Assembly: GCA_003862195.1 (NCBI GenBank)
Contig: QOUO01000007.1
Coordinates: 1-64,000, forward strand
DNA length: 64,000 bases
Direction: 5' to 3'
Source of the DNA: Coriobacteriaceae bacterium
GTDB lineage: Bacteria; Actinomycetota; Coriobacteriia; Coriobacteriales; Atopobiaceae
Position numbers and translations under genes: made by a program. Positions 19,201 through 28,040 of this stretch are shown here, one piece after another; position 1 is the stretch's first letter; each line of letters starts with the position of its first letter. The notes beneath the pieces are model-generated. The model did not search any database and was not told the DNA's origin. It saw only the letters and a list, made by a program, of their open reading frames with translations.

Positions 19201-21059
19201 TCCAGCTGCAGAGCTTTGGCTGCGGCCTCGACGCGCTCACGACCGACGAGGTGCAGGAGATCCTGGAGGCCTCGGGCAAGATCTACACCGTGCTCAAGAT
19301 CGACGAGGTCAGCAACCTGGGCGCCGCGCGCATCCGCGTGCGCTCGCTCATGGCGGCCCTCAAGGAGGAGCGTGCCGAACTGGAGCGCAAGACCGCCGCG
19401 GGCCAGGTCGTGGAGGAGGCCCCCGTGGGCGTCCACATGGCCGACGGCCGCCTGGAGCAGGCGCGCCAGACCGACCTCTCGCGCCGCACGCCGGTGTACC
19501 GCAAGGCCAAGAGCGCCGCGTTCAAGAAGGTGCGCTACACCAAGGACATGCAGGCCGAGGGCTACACGATCCTCGCCCCGCAGATGAGCCCCATCCACTT
19601 CGAGATCTGCGAGCAGCTGCTGAGGTCCGAGGGGTATAACCTCGTTCTTCTCCCCTCCGTCGACCACAAGGCTGTCGACACGGGCCTGAAGTACGTGAAT
19701 AACGACATCTGCTACCCGTCCATCCTGGTCACGGGCCAGATCATGGAGGCGGTGCTCTCTGGCAAGTACGACCTGAGCCGCACGGCCGTGCTCATCAGCC
19801 AGACTGGCGGCGGCTGCCGCGCCACCAACTACATCGCGCTCATCCGCAAGGCCCTGAAGGACTCCGGACACGCCGACATCCCCGTGATCTCGCTTTCCGT
19901 CGCGGGCGGCCTGGACGAGAACAACCCCGGCTGGAACATCCTCAAGCCGGGCCTGCTCAAGCGCGCCGTGTACGCGCTGCTGTACGGCGACCTCCTCATG
20001 AAGTGCCTGTATCGCACGCGTCCGTACGAGGCCGAGAAGGGCGCGGCGGACCGCGAGTACGAGTTCTACATGAGCCGCGTCAAGTCCATGATCGGAAGCA
20101 TGGACAAGCGCGACTTCTATAACCTGTGCGAGGACACCATCCGCACCTTTGACAGGCTGCCGCTGGTGAACGACCGCAGCAAGCCGCGCGTGGGCGTGGT
20201 TGGCGAGATCCTGGTCAAGTTCCACCCGACGGCCAACAACCAGGTCGTGAAGGTGATCGAGAACGAGGGCTGCGAGGCCGACGTGCCGGGCCTGGTCGAC
20301 TTCTTCCTGTTTGGCGTGTCCAACCAGGTGAACATGAACCGCGAGCTGGGCACCAAGCTCTCGAGCCGCGTGACCCACAAACTGGGCATCGACTTCCTGG
20401 AGGGCATGCGCGAGCCCATCAACAAGATGCTCGAGAAGTCCGAGCGCTTCGAGCCGTACGGCAGCATCTTCGACCTGGCCGCCAAGGCCTCCGAGGTCCT
20501 CTCGCTCTGCAACACGATGGGCGAGGGCTGGCTCCTCACGGCAGAGATGTGCGACCTCATCGAGAGCGGCACGCCCAACATCATCGTGTGCTCGCCGTTC
20601 GCGTGCCTGCCCAACCACGTCGTGGGCAAGTCCGTCATCAAGCGCCTGCGCCAGATGCACCACGAGAGCAACATCGTGGCCGTCGACTACGACCCCGGCG
20701 CCTCCGAGGTCAACCAGCTCAACCGCATCAAGCTGATGATCAGCGTGGCCAAGGAGAACCAGCGCCAGGCCCAGGCCGCGGGCGACGCGGACGCGTCGTT
20801 CACGCTCCACAACGACGACGACCCCACGAACCGCGTCATCCCCAACTTCGAGGAGTACGGCCACCTGCGCCGCAAGGGCGAGCTCGAGGACCACATCGTG
20901 AACGAGGGCGCCCCCGTGAGCGGCGGCTACGCCGCCTACGGCACCAAGGTGGACGACGACGGCGGCATCACCGTCGGCAGGGGAGAAGGACGCATCCACC
21001 TTACCCGCGAGCAGCTCGACGAGATCGAGGACGCCAAGCGCCGCGCCGGCGTGAGGTAG
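16266..21059 (+). CDS. Fused 2-hydroxyacyl-CoA dehydratase activase-like protein (BcrAD/BadFG type)
   Basis: 1,597-aa protein with two ASKHA ATPase domains in series (LGIDVGSTTVKLAV at about 37; FIGLDAGSTTMKAAVV at about 355). Each has the two cysteines that hold the shared [4Fe-4S] cluster in archerases (NGTCAGGTGAF with SRCGVFAKSDV; NEACSSGCGSF with GSRCTVFMNSRV). A CGRCSNNC cluster near 640 precedes long DUF2229/HgdB-like C-terminal regions. Archerases inject an ATP-activated electron into 2-hydroxyacyl-CoA dehydratases or benzoyl-CoA reductases. No dehydratase subunits follow, so the partner is unknown. The SD is AAGGAG in a motif copy (AAGGAGAAGAACGATG). Confidence 0.88.
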   Translation: MTNTAASNARQAASKPAVELKQNGAELSPKNPIDLSHAHLRLGIDVGSTTVKLAVIDENDNLIYANYERHHTDVKATAKEVFRKAQKALGDVPMRVSITGSGGMLLAQWLNVEFVQEVIASKHAVEALIPQTDCAIELGGEDAKIIYFDNGIEQRMNGTCAGGTGAFIDQMASLMETDAGGLNELAKGAKHIYPIASRCGVFAKSDVQPLLNEGAAREDVAASIFQAVANQTVSGLACGHPIRGYVAFLGGPLQYLSELRKRFYVTLKLDEEHRIVPKNAHLFVATGAALAGETDKVVTFQKVISDLDNLGDTQGTEVARLDPLFATEDDYREFKERHDKQVVPKGNLADYHGRVFIGLDAGSTTMKAAVVGEDGELLYTWYDNNNGDVLGTARKIMDDIYDHLNDDCTIGHVTTTGYGEGILIEALGADSGEIETVAHLRGAKAFVPDVNFILDIGGQDMKCLQVRGGIIEHISLNEACSSGCGSFVANFADSMGMTVQEFAAAAVKGKHPVDLGSRCTVFMNSRVKQAQKEGATIGDVAAGLSYSVIKNALFKVIKLRDYDEIGKYVVVQGGTFMSDATLRAFELLTGREVIRPDIAGTMGAYGAALLARDRAGAAGTSGLLSREEIDNLKVKHTNAHCGRCSNNCLLTINSFGNGRRFITGNRCEKGSGKPKSEQSKAPNLFEFKNRLLFDRKSLPADEAPRGTVGIPRALNMYENYPFWHTFFTKLGFSVILSDKTTRKTYEAGTESMPSESVCYPAKLSHGHIMNLLEKDPDFIWMPCIRWERQEDDTATNHYNCPIVMSYPQALGLNVDELSAPNVEYLDPFIPYDNKNELKRRLYEILQVERKEDAEAGKGRFRGPDMTRAEVDEAVNAAWEEDLAFKDAMHRKGDETLKWIEDNDAHGIVLAGRPYHNDGEINHGIPEMLHGFGFAVLTEDSVAHKMKPERPIRVVDQWMYHSRLYRAARFVATRNDLDMIQLQSFGCGLDALTTDEVQEILEASGKIYTVLKIDEVSNLGAARIRVRSLMAALKEERAELERKTAAGQVVEEAPVGVHMADGRLEQARQTDLSRRTPVYRKAKSAAFKKVRYTKDMQAEGYTILAPQMSPIHFEICEQLLRSEGYNLVLLPSVDHKAVDTGLKYVNNDICYPSILVTGQIMEAVLSGKYDLSRTAVLISQTGGGCRATNYIALIRKALKDSGHADIPVISLSVAGGLDENNPGWNILKPGLLKRAVYALLYGDLLMKCLYRTRPYEAEKGAADREYEFYMSRVKSMIGSMDKRDFYNLCEDTIRTFDRLPLVNDRSKPRVGVVGEILVKFHPTANNQVVKVIENEGCEADVPGLVDFFLFGVSNQVNMNRELGTKLSSRVTHKLGIDFLEGMREPINKMLEKSERFEPYGSIFDLAAKASEVLSLCNTMGEGWLLTAEMCDLIESGTPNIIVCSPFACLPNHVVGKSVIKRLRQMHHESNIVAVDYDPGASEVNQLNRIKLMISVAKENQRQAQAAGDADASFTLHNDDDPTNRVIPNFEEYGHLRRKGELEDHIVNEGAPVSGGYAAYGTKVDDDGGITVGRGEGRIHLTREQLDEIEDAKRRAGVR

Positions 21060-21106
21060 GCGTCAGTTACAAGAGACCTGGCGGCTATGGCTGCTGCCGG
21101 TTGAAG

Positions 21107-21141
21107 GAGGCGGCGTCGGGCATCGTGTCCGGCGCCGCCTC
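21107..21141 (+). terminator. Hairpin after the activase gene
   Basis: GAGGCGGCG (21107-21115) pairs with CGCCGCCTC (21133-21141), with inner pairs extending the stem; a short TTG follows. Confidence 0.65.
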
Positions 21142-21188
21142 TTGTGTGGGAGAATGGTTGTCGTCAGGAGATATGGGCGGAGGTTTGG

Positions 21189-21968
21189 ATGAACTGGCTC
21201 GTCGAGGTCTTGCGGGACCAAAGGGGGAGGCACGTCGACGGCAACGTCTACAAGGCGTGCCAGTGCGACTTTGCCTACAACTCGAACCACATGGAGGGCT
21301 CCACGCTCACGCACGACCAGACCGTCCAGGTGTTTGACCGCGGCACCTTTGCCGGGACCGCGAAGGTGGATGACATCGTGGAGGCGAGGAACCACTTCAA
21401 CGCCTTCGACCACGTTGTCGACACGTTCGACGAGCCGCTTACCGGCGCCTACCTCAAGGGCCTGCATGGGATTTTGAAGCGAGGCACCTCGGACGACGCC
21501 AACCCGATCATGGCCGTGGGCGATTACAAGCGCGCGAGCAACGCGATCGTGGGCGCCGTACCATCCACGAGGGCCGCGAGCCCAAATGACGTGCCGCGAC
21601 TGATGTCGGAGCTCTTCTCGGCCTACGAGCGATCTGCAAGGGACCTTCGCGACATACTCGACTTCCACGTGAGGATGGAGCGCATCCACCCGTTCTCGGA
21701 CGGGAACGGCAGGGTCGGGCGCCTTGTCATGTTCAAGGAGTGCCTGAGGTCCGGCCTGACGCCCTTCATCATCACGGACGACCTGCGCGAGTTCTACCTG
21801 CGCGGCATACGCGAGTGGGGCAAGGTCGATGGCTACCTGTCCGACACGTGCGAGCATGCGCAGGACGTGTTTGCGGCAGAGTACCTGCCGCTCGCGCGCG
21901 AGTGGTGGGGGCTCATGCAGGAGGAGCGGCCGGAGGGCCAGCCCAACGGCTCCGAGGCCGGGGCCTAG
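21189..21968 (+). CDS. Fic-domain AMP-transferase with N-terminal inhibitory helix
   Basis: 259-aa Fic protein that probably transfers AMP (or another phosphate-linked group) from a nucleotide to a target protein. The catalytic loop HPFSDGNGRVGR is complete, with His, Asp and Asn-Gly-Arg. The inhibitory motif (S/T)xxxE(G/N) is present near the N-terminus as SNHMEG, so this is a class II, auto-inhibited form. ATG 21189 has GGAGG about 5 nt upstream. No antitoxin gene is needed in this class and none is seen. The stop overlaps that of the convergent gene. Confidence 0.92.
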   Translation: MNWLVEVLRDQRGRHVDGNVYKACQCDFAYNSNHMEGSTLTHDQTVQVFDRGTFAGTAKVDDIVEARNHFNAFDHVVDTFDEPLTGAYLKGLHGILKRGTSDDANPIMAVGDYKRASNAIVGAVPSTRAASPNDVPRLMSELFSAYERSARDLRDILDFHVRMERIHPFSDGNGRVGRLVMFKECLRSGLTPFIITDDLREFYLRGIREWGKVDGYLSDTCEHAQDVFAAEYLPLAREWWGLMQEERPEGQPNGSEAGA

Positions 21969-22915
21969 GGCTTCTCCGCAGGAGCGCCGGCGACGCCGGG
22001 GCGGATGCCGGGGAAGAGGTAGACGGCCACCAGGACCCACACGGCCGCGCCGATGGTCGCCTCAACAAAGTAGGTCCACGGGCCCGGCCACGGTGCCAGG
22101 AACGCGAGCAGCATGAGGGCGCCCGCCGGCGGCATCCACACGTGCAGGCGGTCCCACACGAGGACGAGCGCCGCAAACGCGAAGATCGCGACCAGCCATG
22201 CGGGGGCGTGCAGGTACTCGACGGCATTGCGGGCGGCACAGCCCACGAGCGCTGCGAGCGCTAGCGTGCACCACGTGCGGCGCGGACGGAGGCGCAGCGT
22301 CATGTCCGGGCGCGTGAGCTCCGTGTAGGCGACCAGCAGCGGCGGCACGGCCAGGTAGGCGTTGCCGGTGGCAAAGGCAGGGCAGGCCAGCACGCAGAAC
22401 ACCAGGAGACGACGCCCCCACGCCACAAAGGCCTCGCGCGGCGCCAGGCGGAAGGTGCGGTAGTCGATCTTCTCGCGCAGGCCAAGCCGCTCGAGCTTGA
22501 CCTGGCCCAGGCACACCAGGCACACGATGGTGGTGACGGCCACGGGGTAGGCCCACTCCCTGGTGCCGAGCACCATGGGCAGGATCGCCGCGGAGAGCAT
22601 GGGCGTCATGTCCGCGCCGACGACGTTCATCGCGACCGCGCAAAACAGGTATCCCAAAGGCGCGCGCAGCCACAGCGGCCACGGGAGCAGCAGGTTGACG
22701 GCGAGCCCGAAGACGGAGCCCGCGCACATGAGGCCGATCATGCGGCGGCGGTCGACGTTCCAGGCCTGGGAGGGCTGGATCCAGGCGCCGCAGAGGATTG
22801 CGGCCGTCTCGGGGAAGAGGACCTCGGGGCAGCGCAGGATGCCGGAAAGGGCGACCATCGCCACGACGAAGACGCCTGCGAGCAGGATGGGCAGCCAGCG
22901 ACGGCGTAGGGACAT
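21965..22915 (-). CDS. Multi-pass membrane protein, possibly HPP-related
   Basis: 316-aa membrane protein with about nine hydrophobic segments and Pro-rich turns (FPETAAILCGAWIQP; WMPPAGALMLLAFLAPWPGP). The arrangement recalls the HPP family or related small-molecule transporters, but I cannot assign it firmly. ATG 22915 (MSLRRRWLPILLAG) has AGAGAGG upstream; an upstream in-frame extension looks non-coding. It converges on the Fic gene, the two stop codons sharing bases, and diverges from pepT. Confidence 0.6.
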   Translation of the reverse strand: MSLRRRWLPILLAGVFVVAMVALSGILRCPEVLFPETAAILCGAWIQPSQAWNVDRRRMIGLMCAGSVFGLAVNLLLPWPLWLRAPLGYLFCAVAMNVVGADMTPMLSAAILPMVLGTREWAYPVAVTTIVCLVCLGQVKLERLGLREKIDYRTFRLAPREAFVAWGRRLLVFCVLACPAFATGNAYLAVPPLLVAYTELTRPDMTLRLRPRRTWCTLALAALVGCAARNAVEYLHAPAWLVAIFAFAALVLVWDRLHVWMPPAGALMLLAFLAPWPGPWTYFVEATIGAAVWVLVAVYLFPGIRPGVAGAPAEKP

Positions 22916-23101
22916 GGAAAACCTCTCTGTAGGGTGGATTTGCCGTGCGCCGTCGCAATGGGGCAGGTCGCGACACACGCACCAATCCAGCCTATCACTT
23001 TGTTCAGGTGGCCTCAAAGGCGTCGAGGGAGGGTGGGGTATCATGCTGTTGGACATTGGACGGAAACTCTGACATCAAAAGACATAGCAAGGGAGAAGAA
23101 C

Positions 23102-24337
23102 GTGACATACCAACCTACGCCCTCCGACGTGCTCGAGCGCTTCATGCGCTACGTGCAGATCGACTCGCAGTCCGACCCCAACAACGAGGAGGTCACACCC
23201 TCGACCCCCACGCAGCACAAGATGGCTGCCTACCTGGGCGACGAGCTGCGCGCCCTGGGCCTGGACGACGTGCGCGTGGACGAGCACGCCTACGTGACGG
23301 CGAGCCTGCCCGCCTCCGCGGGGGCCGAGGGCCTGCCCGCGCTGGGGCTCTGCTCGCACATCGACACCTCGTTCGACGCGCCGGCGTCTGGCGTCAAGCC
23401 GCACGTGGTGCACTACGAGGGCGGCAACCTCGTCCACGGCGTCGTGGACGGGCGCGAGGTCGTGACCACGCCCGCACAGGTGCCCGACCTGGCGCAGTTC
23501 GTGGGCCAGGACATCGTCTGCAGCGACGGCAAGGCCGGCGTGGCCGAGATCATGGCGCTCCTGGCCAGGCTGACGCAGCACCCTGAGCTTCCGCACCCCA
23601 CGCTCAAGGTGGCCTTTGTGCCGGACGAGGAGATCGGCCACGGCGCGCGCCTGCTCGACATACCGCGCTTTGGCGCAAAGTGGTGCTACACCGTGGACGG
23701 CGAGGCGCTGGGCGAGTTCAACTACGAGTGCTTCAGCGCGGCGGAGGCGACGGTCACCGTGCGCGGCGTGATGGTGCATCCGGGCAGCGCCAAGGACATC
23801 ATGGTCAACGCCATCACCGTGGCGAGCGAGTTCCAGCAGATGGTGCCCGCGGCCGAGCGCCCGGAGCACACGGAGGGCCGCGAGGGCTTCTATCACCCCA
23901 TCAGCATCTCCGGCACGGCGAGCGAGGTCAGGCTCGGCTACATCCTGCGCGACTTCGACGCGGACTCCTTCGCGAACCGCGAGGCCACGCTGCGCAGGAT
24001 CGCTGCCTTCCTGAACGACCGCTACGGCGAGGGCACCGTGACCGTGGACGTGCGCCAGCAGTACCGCAACATGGCGGAGAAGTTCGAGGACTGCCGCTTC
24101 CTGATCGACCATGCGCTGGAGGCCAACCGCGAGGTGGGGCTCGACCCCAAGGTCGTGGCCGTGCGCGGCGGTACCGACGGCGCGGAGCTCAGCTTCCGCG
24201 GGCTGCCGTGCCCCAACATCGCCACGGGCGGCTACTCCTGCCACTCCGTGCGCGAGTTCGTGCCGGTGCGGAGCCTCGAGCTCACGGTCGACCTGCTCGA
24301 GCGGCTCGTGGCCAAGTTCGCGGTGCCGCAGGCCTAA
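23102..24337 (+). CDS. pepT: Peptidase T (tripeptide aminopeptidase)
   Basis: 411-aa M20B metallopeptidase that removes N-terminal residues from tripeptides in the cytoplasm. Di-zinc ligands and catalytic residues are recognisable: CSHIDTS (His about 86), SDGKAG (Asp about 142), PDEEIG (Glu pair about 176), YTVDGE (Asp about 199) and YSCHSVREF (His about 381). The start is GTG 23102 (MTYQPTPSDVLERFM), directly after GGGAGAAGAAC, which supplies the SD and is a copy of the dispersed motif. Single gene, divergent from the membrane protein gene. Confidence 0.94.
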   Translation: MTYQPTPSDVLERFMRYVQIDSQSDPNNEEVTPSTPTQHKMAAYLGDELRALGLDDVRVDEHAYVTASLPASAGAEGLPALGLCSHIDTSFDAPASGVKPHVVHYEGGNLVHGVVDGREVVTTPAQVPDLAQFVGQDIVCSDGKAGVAEIMALLARLTQHPELPHPTLKVAFVPDEEIGHGARLLDIPRFGAKWCYTVDGEALGEFNYECFSAAEATVTVRGVMVHPGSAKDIMVNAITVASEFQQMVPAAERPEHTEGREGFYHPISISGTASEVRLGYILRDFDADSFANREATLRRIAAFLNDRYGEGTVTVDVRQQYRNMAEKFEDCRFLIDHALEANREVGLDPKVVAVRGGTDGAELSFRGLPCPNIATGGYSCHSVREFVPVRSLELTVDLLERLVAKFAVPQA

Positions 24338-24366
24338 CGGGATCGCGGCGGGCGCGCCGTTCGGAG

Positions 24367-24395
24367 GTCCCGCGGACGGCGCCGCTCGCGGGACC
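24367..24395. repeat. Inverted repeat downstream of pepT
   Basis: GGTCCCGCG (24367-24375) and CGCGGGACC (24387-24395). No T-run follows directly; a run of six T lies at 24475-24480 after a weak GC stem. The 245-nt spacer 24338-24582 holds nothing else recognisable. Confidence 0.45.
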
Positions 24396-24582
24396 CATCG
24401 CGCCGTTGGGCAGACGGGCTCGCCGCAGACGGCCCCCAGCCGCCCGAACGCCAGAGCAAGGCTCCGCCGCGGGCTTTTTTCAGGCTAATCTATTGGTGGA
24501 AACTCGGGACAAGAGGTAGCGCAATGGGAACAGACAGCACGATCACATGCGCGTGCGGCCAGATGGCCCAGGGGGCGTCGCG

Positions 24583-25143
24583 ATGATGCGGCTCGTGTCC
24601 CTCGCGCTCATGATCGTGCTTCCCGTGCTTGCGGCGACCGGGCAGCACCTGGCCGATAGGGGCCTCTCCGAGCGCCACCACCGCCACCACGACACCTACG
24701 TCGCGGCGTCCGTCCTCACGCGGACGCTCATTGTCGTGATGGTGTTCATGGCGGTGCTGGGCCTTGCGCTCACCTGGCTGTGCTCGCTCGGCGTGTTCGA
24801 GGCGAGCACGGTCGTGCTGGGCTCGTTCTTCTCGTCCTTCGTGGTGACCATGTTCCTGCTCTGGCTGCTCATGCGCCGCTACTCCGTGGTCACCTACGAC
24901 GACCGCATGGTCGTCACTCCCATCCTGGGGCGCCAGCGCACCATCGCGTACCGCGACATCACGAGCATGGAGTGGCACCGCGCCCTGCTGGGCGGCCGCC
25001 AGGACGTGCGCGTCTTCAGCAAGGGGCAGCGCCGCCCCAGCACCATCCGCGGCATCCTGGACGTGCAGCAGATCCTGATGCGCATCAACCGCTTTGACGT
25101 GCTGTCCGCCTCGCCCTCCGCAGATGAGCGCGAGCGCGGCTAG
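24583..25143 (+). CDS. Membrane protein with bacterial PH-like domain
   Basis: About 186-aa protein with an N-terminal hydrophobic helix, two further helices around residues 40-95, and a C-terminal PH-like strand pattern (YSVVTYDDRMVVTPILG; RQRTIAYRDITSMEW; LMRINRF). PH-like membrane proteins of this shape occur widely in Actinobacteria without an assigned role. The start is uncertain: ATG 24583/24586 gives a clean signal anchor, while ATG 24547 adds a Gly/Pro-rich tail; no strong SD decides. Its stop overlaps that of the convergent plsY-like gene. Confidence 0.7.
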   Translation: MMRLVSLALMIVLPVLAATGQHLADRGLSERHHRHHDTYVAASVLTRTLIVVMVFMAVLGLALTWLCSLGVFEASTVVLGSFFSSFVVTMFLLWLLMRRYSVVTYDDRMVVTPILGRQRTIAYRDITSMEWHRALLGGRQDVRVFSKGQRRPSTIRGILDVQQILMRINRFDVLSASPSADERERG

Positions 25144-25769
25144 CGCTCGCGGCGGATGGCCTTCCAGAACTTTTCCGAAATGCTGGCACGGCGCATGGTG
25201 CCGGCCGCGGCCTCGCGCAGGGCGCTCCCGTGTGCGATGAACATGAGCACGCACAGCAGGGCAGCGCACACAGTATAGGGGCTGAGCAGGCCAAACATGA
25301 GGGCGCAGCCCACCAGGAAGCAGACCGTGATCGTGACGGCGCCTACGCAGAGGTAGCCCCAGACCAGCACCACCACGAGGCCCGCGGCGGCGCTCGCCAT
25401 GCCCAGCGCCGGCACCGCCAGGATGATGGCGGAGCAGGTGGTGGTCACGCCCTTGCCGCCGCGAAAGCGGTGCCAGAACGGAAAGTTGTGTCCCAGCGTG
25501 GCGCCCGTGGTGGCCAGGAAGCCGCACACGCCCGCGTCAGCGGGAAAGATCGCCCGCACCACGAGCCACGCCACGAGCGTCTTGGCGATGTCTCCCGCCA
25601 GCACAACGGCCGCGGCGCGCGTGCCCAGCTCATGCCCCACGTTTGCCATGCCGGGGTTGCCCACGCCCACGTCAAAGGCAGACTTGCCCACCATGCGGCG
25701 GCACACCACGTCCGCCGTGAGGAAGCAGCCAAACAGGTAGCCTATCAAGGCCGAAACCACCCAGCGCAT
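25140..25769 (-). CDS. plsY: PlsY-like acyl-phosphate glycerol-3-phosphate acyltransferase
   Basis: 209-aa membrane protein with about five hydrophobic segments. The PlsY signature LGHNFPFWHRFRGGKGVTT is intact. The usual GSGNPGATN loop reads VGNPGMANVG, a mild departure. PlsY makes lysophosphatidate from acyl-phosphate and glycerol-3-phosphate at the membrane. The ATG at 25769 overlaps the stop of the helicase gene (TGATG), so translation is coupled. The departure in the first loop leaves some doubt whether this is the main PlsY or a paralogue. Confidence 0.82.
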   Translation of the reverse strand: MRWVVSALIGYLFGCFLTADVVCRRMVGKSAFDVGVGNPGMANVGHELGTRAAAVVLAGDIAKTLVAWLVVRAIFPADAGVCGFLATTGATLGHNFPFWHRFRGGKGVTTTCSAIILAVPALGMASAAAGLVVVLVWGYLCVGAVTITVCFLVGCALMFGLLSPYTVCAALLCVLMFIAHGSALREAAAGTMRRASISEKFWKAIRRER

Positions 25770-27961
25770 CACGCCTCGCCTCCCGCGGCCTCCGCCATGG
25801 CATCTGCGAGCAGGGGAGAAATGCGGCCCTGCGACACGAGGTCCACCTCGTGCATGGCGCGCGATATCGCGGTGTAGAGCCGGCGGCGCGCAAGCGGCGT
25901 GTCCGGGTAGACGTCGGCCTGCGCGTCGGGCACGATCACGTGGTCAAACTCCAGGCCCTTGGCGAGCGCCAGGTCCATCAGCACCACGCCCCTGGCGGGG
26001 AGCGGCTCGTCGCCCTTGAGGGTCTTCACCAGGGGACGGGCCTCGGCCGGTGCGTCCGCGTCCGAGGGGAGCGTGAGCCTTTGGGCCAGCTGCTTGGAGA
26101 GCCAGCTCACGCGGCGCCGGTCCGCCGCCACGATCGCCGTGAGGCCCTCGCCGTGCGAGGCGTCCTCCACCACCTGGCACAGGGTCTGGAGGTAGGCTTC
26201 CGCGTTGGCTTGGCCGTCCGCCACCTCGTGGAAGCGCGGCGGCACGCCCTCGCGCTGCACGGACGAGAGCTGCACGCGCTCGTCCGCATCCATCAGGCCC
26301 GCAAAGAGGTGCGTTATCTCCGGGCTGGAGCGGTAGCTCGTGAGCAGGCGGCACTCCTCCACGCTGCCGTGCGTGCGCGTGAAGATGTCGCGTATCTGCT
26401 CGAAGGTGGCCGTACCCTCGTGGATGGCCTGGTTGCGGTCACCCAGCAGCAGGAAGTGCGCGCGGCCAAAGTAGCGCGCGAGCACGATGAGCTGCGTGGG
26501 CGTGTAGTCCTGCACCTCGTCGATCATCACGTAGCGCGTGTCGTCCGCGCCGTGGCCGGTTATGAGGAGCCGCAGGAACATCCACTCGGCCGCGCTGACG
26601 TTTGTCTTGCCCAGCAGGCGGCAGCCGATGCGGTCGAGGCGAAGCCACGCGAGGGACTCGATCTGGTCGTGCGCGGGGGCGTAGCGCTTGGCGAGCAGCT
26701 TTTTGGCGTAGGCGTAGGTCTCGTCGTCGTTGGCGGGGGATATGACCTCGCCAAACGCCTCGATCTGCTCGTCCACGTCCATGCCGAGCATCGCCTCCTG
26801 CACGTCCTCGTCGTGCGCGAGCGAGGCGATGCGGCGGTCCAGGCGGTCGTGCAGCTCGTCCTTCACGAGGGCGATCATGCGCGGGCCCAGGCCAAAGCGC
26901 TCGAACTTCTGCACGGCGCCGCGGACGGAGGACGCCTTGAGGAGCACCACGTCGTCCTGGCGGATGTCGCGCAGGTCGGCCTCCTCAAGCGTCGCGTGCT
27001 CCACGGCCGCCTCCAGCCGCTCGAGCGACTCCGGGCTGTCCTCGGCGCCGGTGGCGCGGTCGGCCAGGCCCAGGCTTGCCAGGAAGTCGCGCCACGTGAA
27101 CGTCTGGGGGTTGGACTCGCCCAGGGTGGGGAGCACGGTGTCTATGTACTTCTCGAACACGTTGTTGGGCGTGAAGAGGAAGACCTGGTCGGGGCTGAGC
27201 GTGGAGCGCTCGCGGTAGAACAGGAAAGCGATGCGCTGCAGCAGCACGGACGTCTTGCCGGAGCCCGCGATGCCGTCCACCAGCAGGACCGGCACGTCGT
27301 CGTGGCGCACGACCTGGTTCTGCTCGCGCTGGATGGTCGCCGTGATGGCCTGCAGCTTCTCCGTGTGGTGGCGCTTGAGCGCGTTCAGCAGGAGCGAGTC
27401 CTCAATGGCCACGGTGGTGTCGAAGTAGGCGTTCAGGTGGTTGCGCGTGATGTCAAACTGGCGGCGCAGCTCCAGGTTGACGGTGCGCACGCGACCGTCA
27501 ACCTTGTAGGAGGTGGGGCCCATCTGCTGGTTGTAGTAGGTCTCGGCCACGGGGTTGCGCCAGTCCACCACCAGCGGCATGCGGTTGCGGTCCGTCATGC
27601 CGGCCGAGCCAATGTAGACGTCGCGCGCGGGGCGGCCGGGGCGCATCTGCAGGCGCACCTTTGCAAAGTAGGGCTGGCGCAGCAGCATCATGCAGCGCCC
27701 GAGCTTCTCGACCTCAAAGTCGTGCTGCTGGTTGTACGTGTCGATCACGGAGTTGAGGGTCTCGATGGCGGCAAGGGTCTCCATCGTCTCGTCCGCGCCG
27801 CCAAAGTCGATGCGGACCTCCTCCGAGAGGTCCTTCAGGTCCTTGGCGGCCTCCTTGTGCTTGACCTCGAGCTCCTCGGTCAGGATGTCGCGCACCCTCT
27901 CGAGCTCGGCGTATATCGCGTCGAGGTGCTCCTGCTCCTCCGCAAACGTCTTGTCGTCCAT
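25769..27961 (-). CDS. HelD-like UvrD-family helicase (RNA polymerase-associated)
   Basis: 730-aa superfamily 1 helicase. An N-terminal coiled-coil-rich segment (residues 1-110), the hallmark of HelD proteins, precedes the motor. Motor motifs include VDGIAGSGKTSVLLQ (Walker A), YVMIDEVQDYTPTQL (motif II) and LLGDRNQAIHEG (motif III). HelD proteins release RNA polymerase from stalled complexes. ATG 27961 (MDDKTFAEEQEHLD) has GGGAG upstream; a longer frame upstream is Cys-rich and unlikely. Forms a two-gene unit with plsY. Confidence 0.88.
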   Translation of the reverse strand: MDDKTFAEEQEHLDAIYAELERVRDILTEELEVKHKEAAKDLKDLSEEVRIDFGGADETMETLAAIETLNSVIDTYNQQHDFEVEKLGRCMMLLRQPYFAKVRLQMRPGRPARDVYIGSAGMTDRNRMPLVVDWRNPVAETYYNQQMGPTSYKVDGRVRTVNLELRRQFDITRNHLNAYFDTTVAIEDSLLLNALKRHHTEKLQAITATIQREQNQVVRHDDVPVLLVDGIAGSGKTSVLLQRIAFLFYRERSTLSPDQVFLFTPNNVFEKYIDTVLPTLGESNPQTFTWRDFLASLGLADRATGAEDSPESLERLEAAVEHATLEEADLRDIRQDDVVLLKASSVRGAVQKFERFGLGPRMIALVKDELHDRLDRRIASLAHDEDVQEAMLGMDVDEQIEAFGEVISPANDDETYAYAKKLLAKRYAPAHDQIESLAWLRLDRIGCRLLGKTNVSAAEWMFLRLLITGHGADDTRYVMIDEVQDYTPTQLIVLARYFGRAHFLLLGDRNQAIHEGTATFEQIRDIFTRTHGSVEECRLLTSYRSSPEITHLFAGLMDADERVQLSSVQREGVPPRFHEVADGQANAEAYLQTLCQVVEDASHGEGLTAIVAADRRRVSWLSKQLAQRLTLPSDADAPAEARPLVKTLKGDEPLPARGVVLMDLALAKGLEFDHVIVPDAQADVYPDTPLARRRLYTAISRAMHEVDLVSQGRISPLLADAMAEAAGGEA

Positions 27962-28024
27962 CGTGCTCCCATGCGTGAGTCTGCCCCTGAATGAATCCTT
28001 CCCATTATCGCACGGGCATGTCCC

Positions 28025-28040
28025 GCGGGCGAGAAGGACG
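28025..28040 (+). repeat. Dispersed motif copy
   Basis: GCGGGCGAGAAGGACG, a full consensus match, in the spacer between the helicase gene and the tRNA. Confidence 0.85.

Noticed and set aside
16251-20999. A very long open frame on the minus strand opposite the activase gene
   Set aside because: It is a shadow of G/C third positions in the real gene; its translation is Val/Leu/His/Arg-rich with no motifs.
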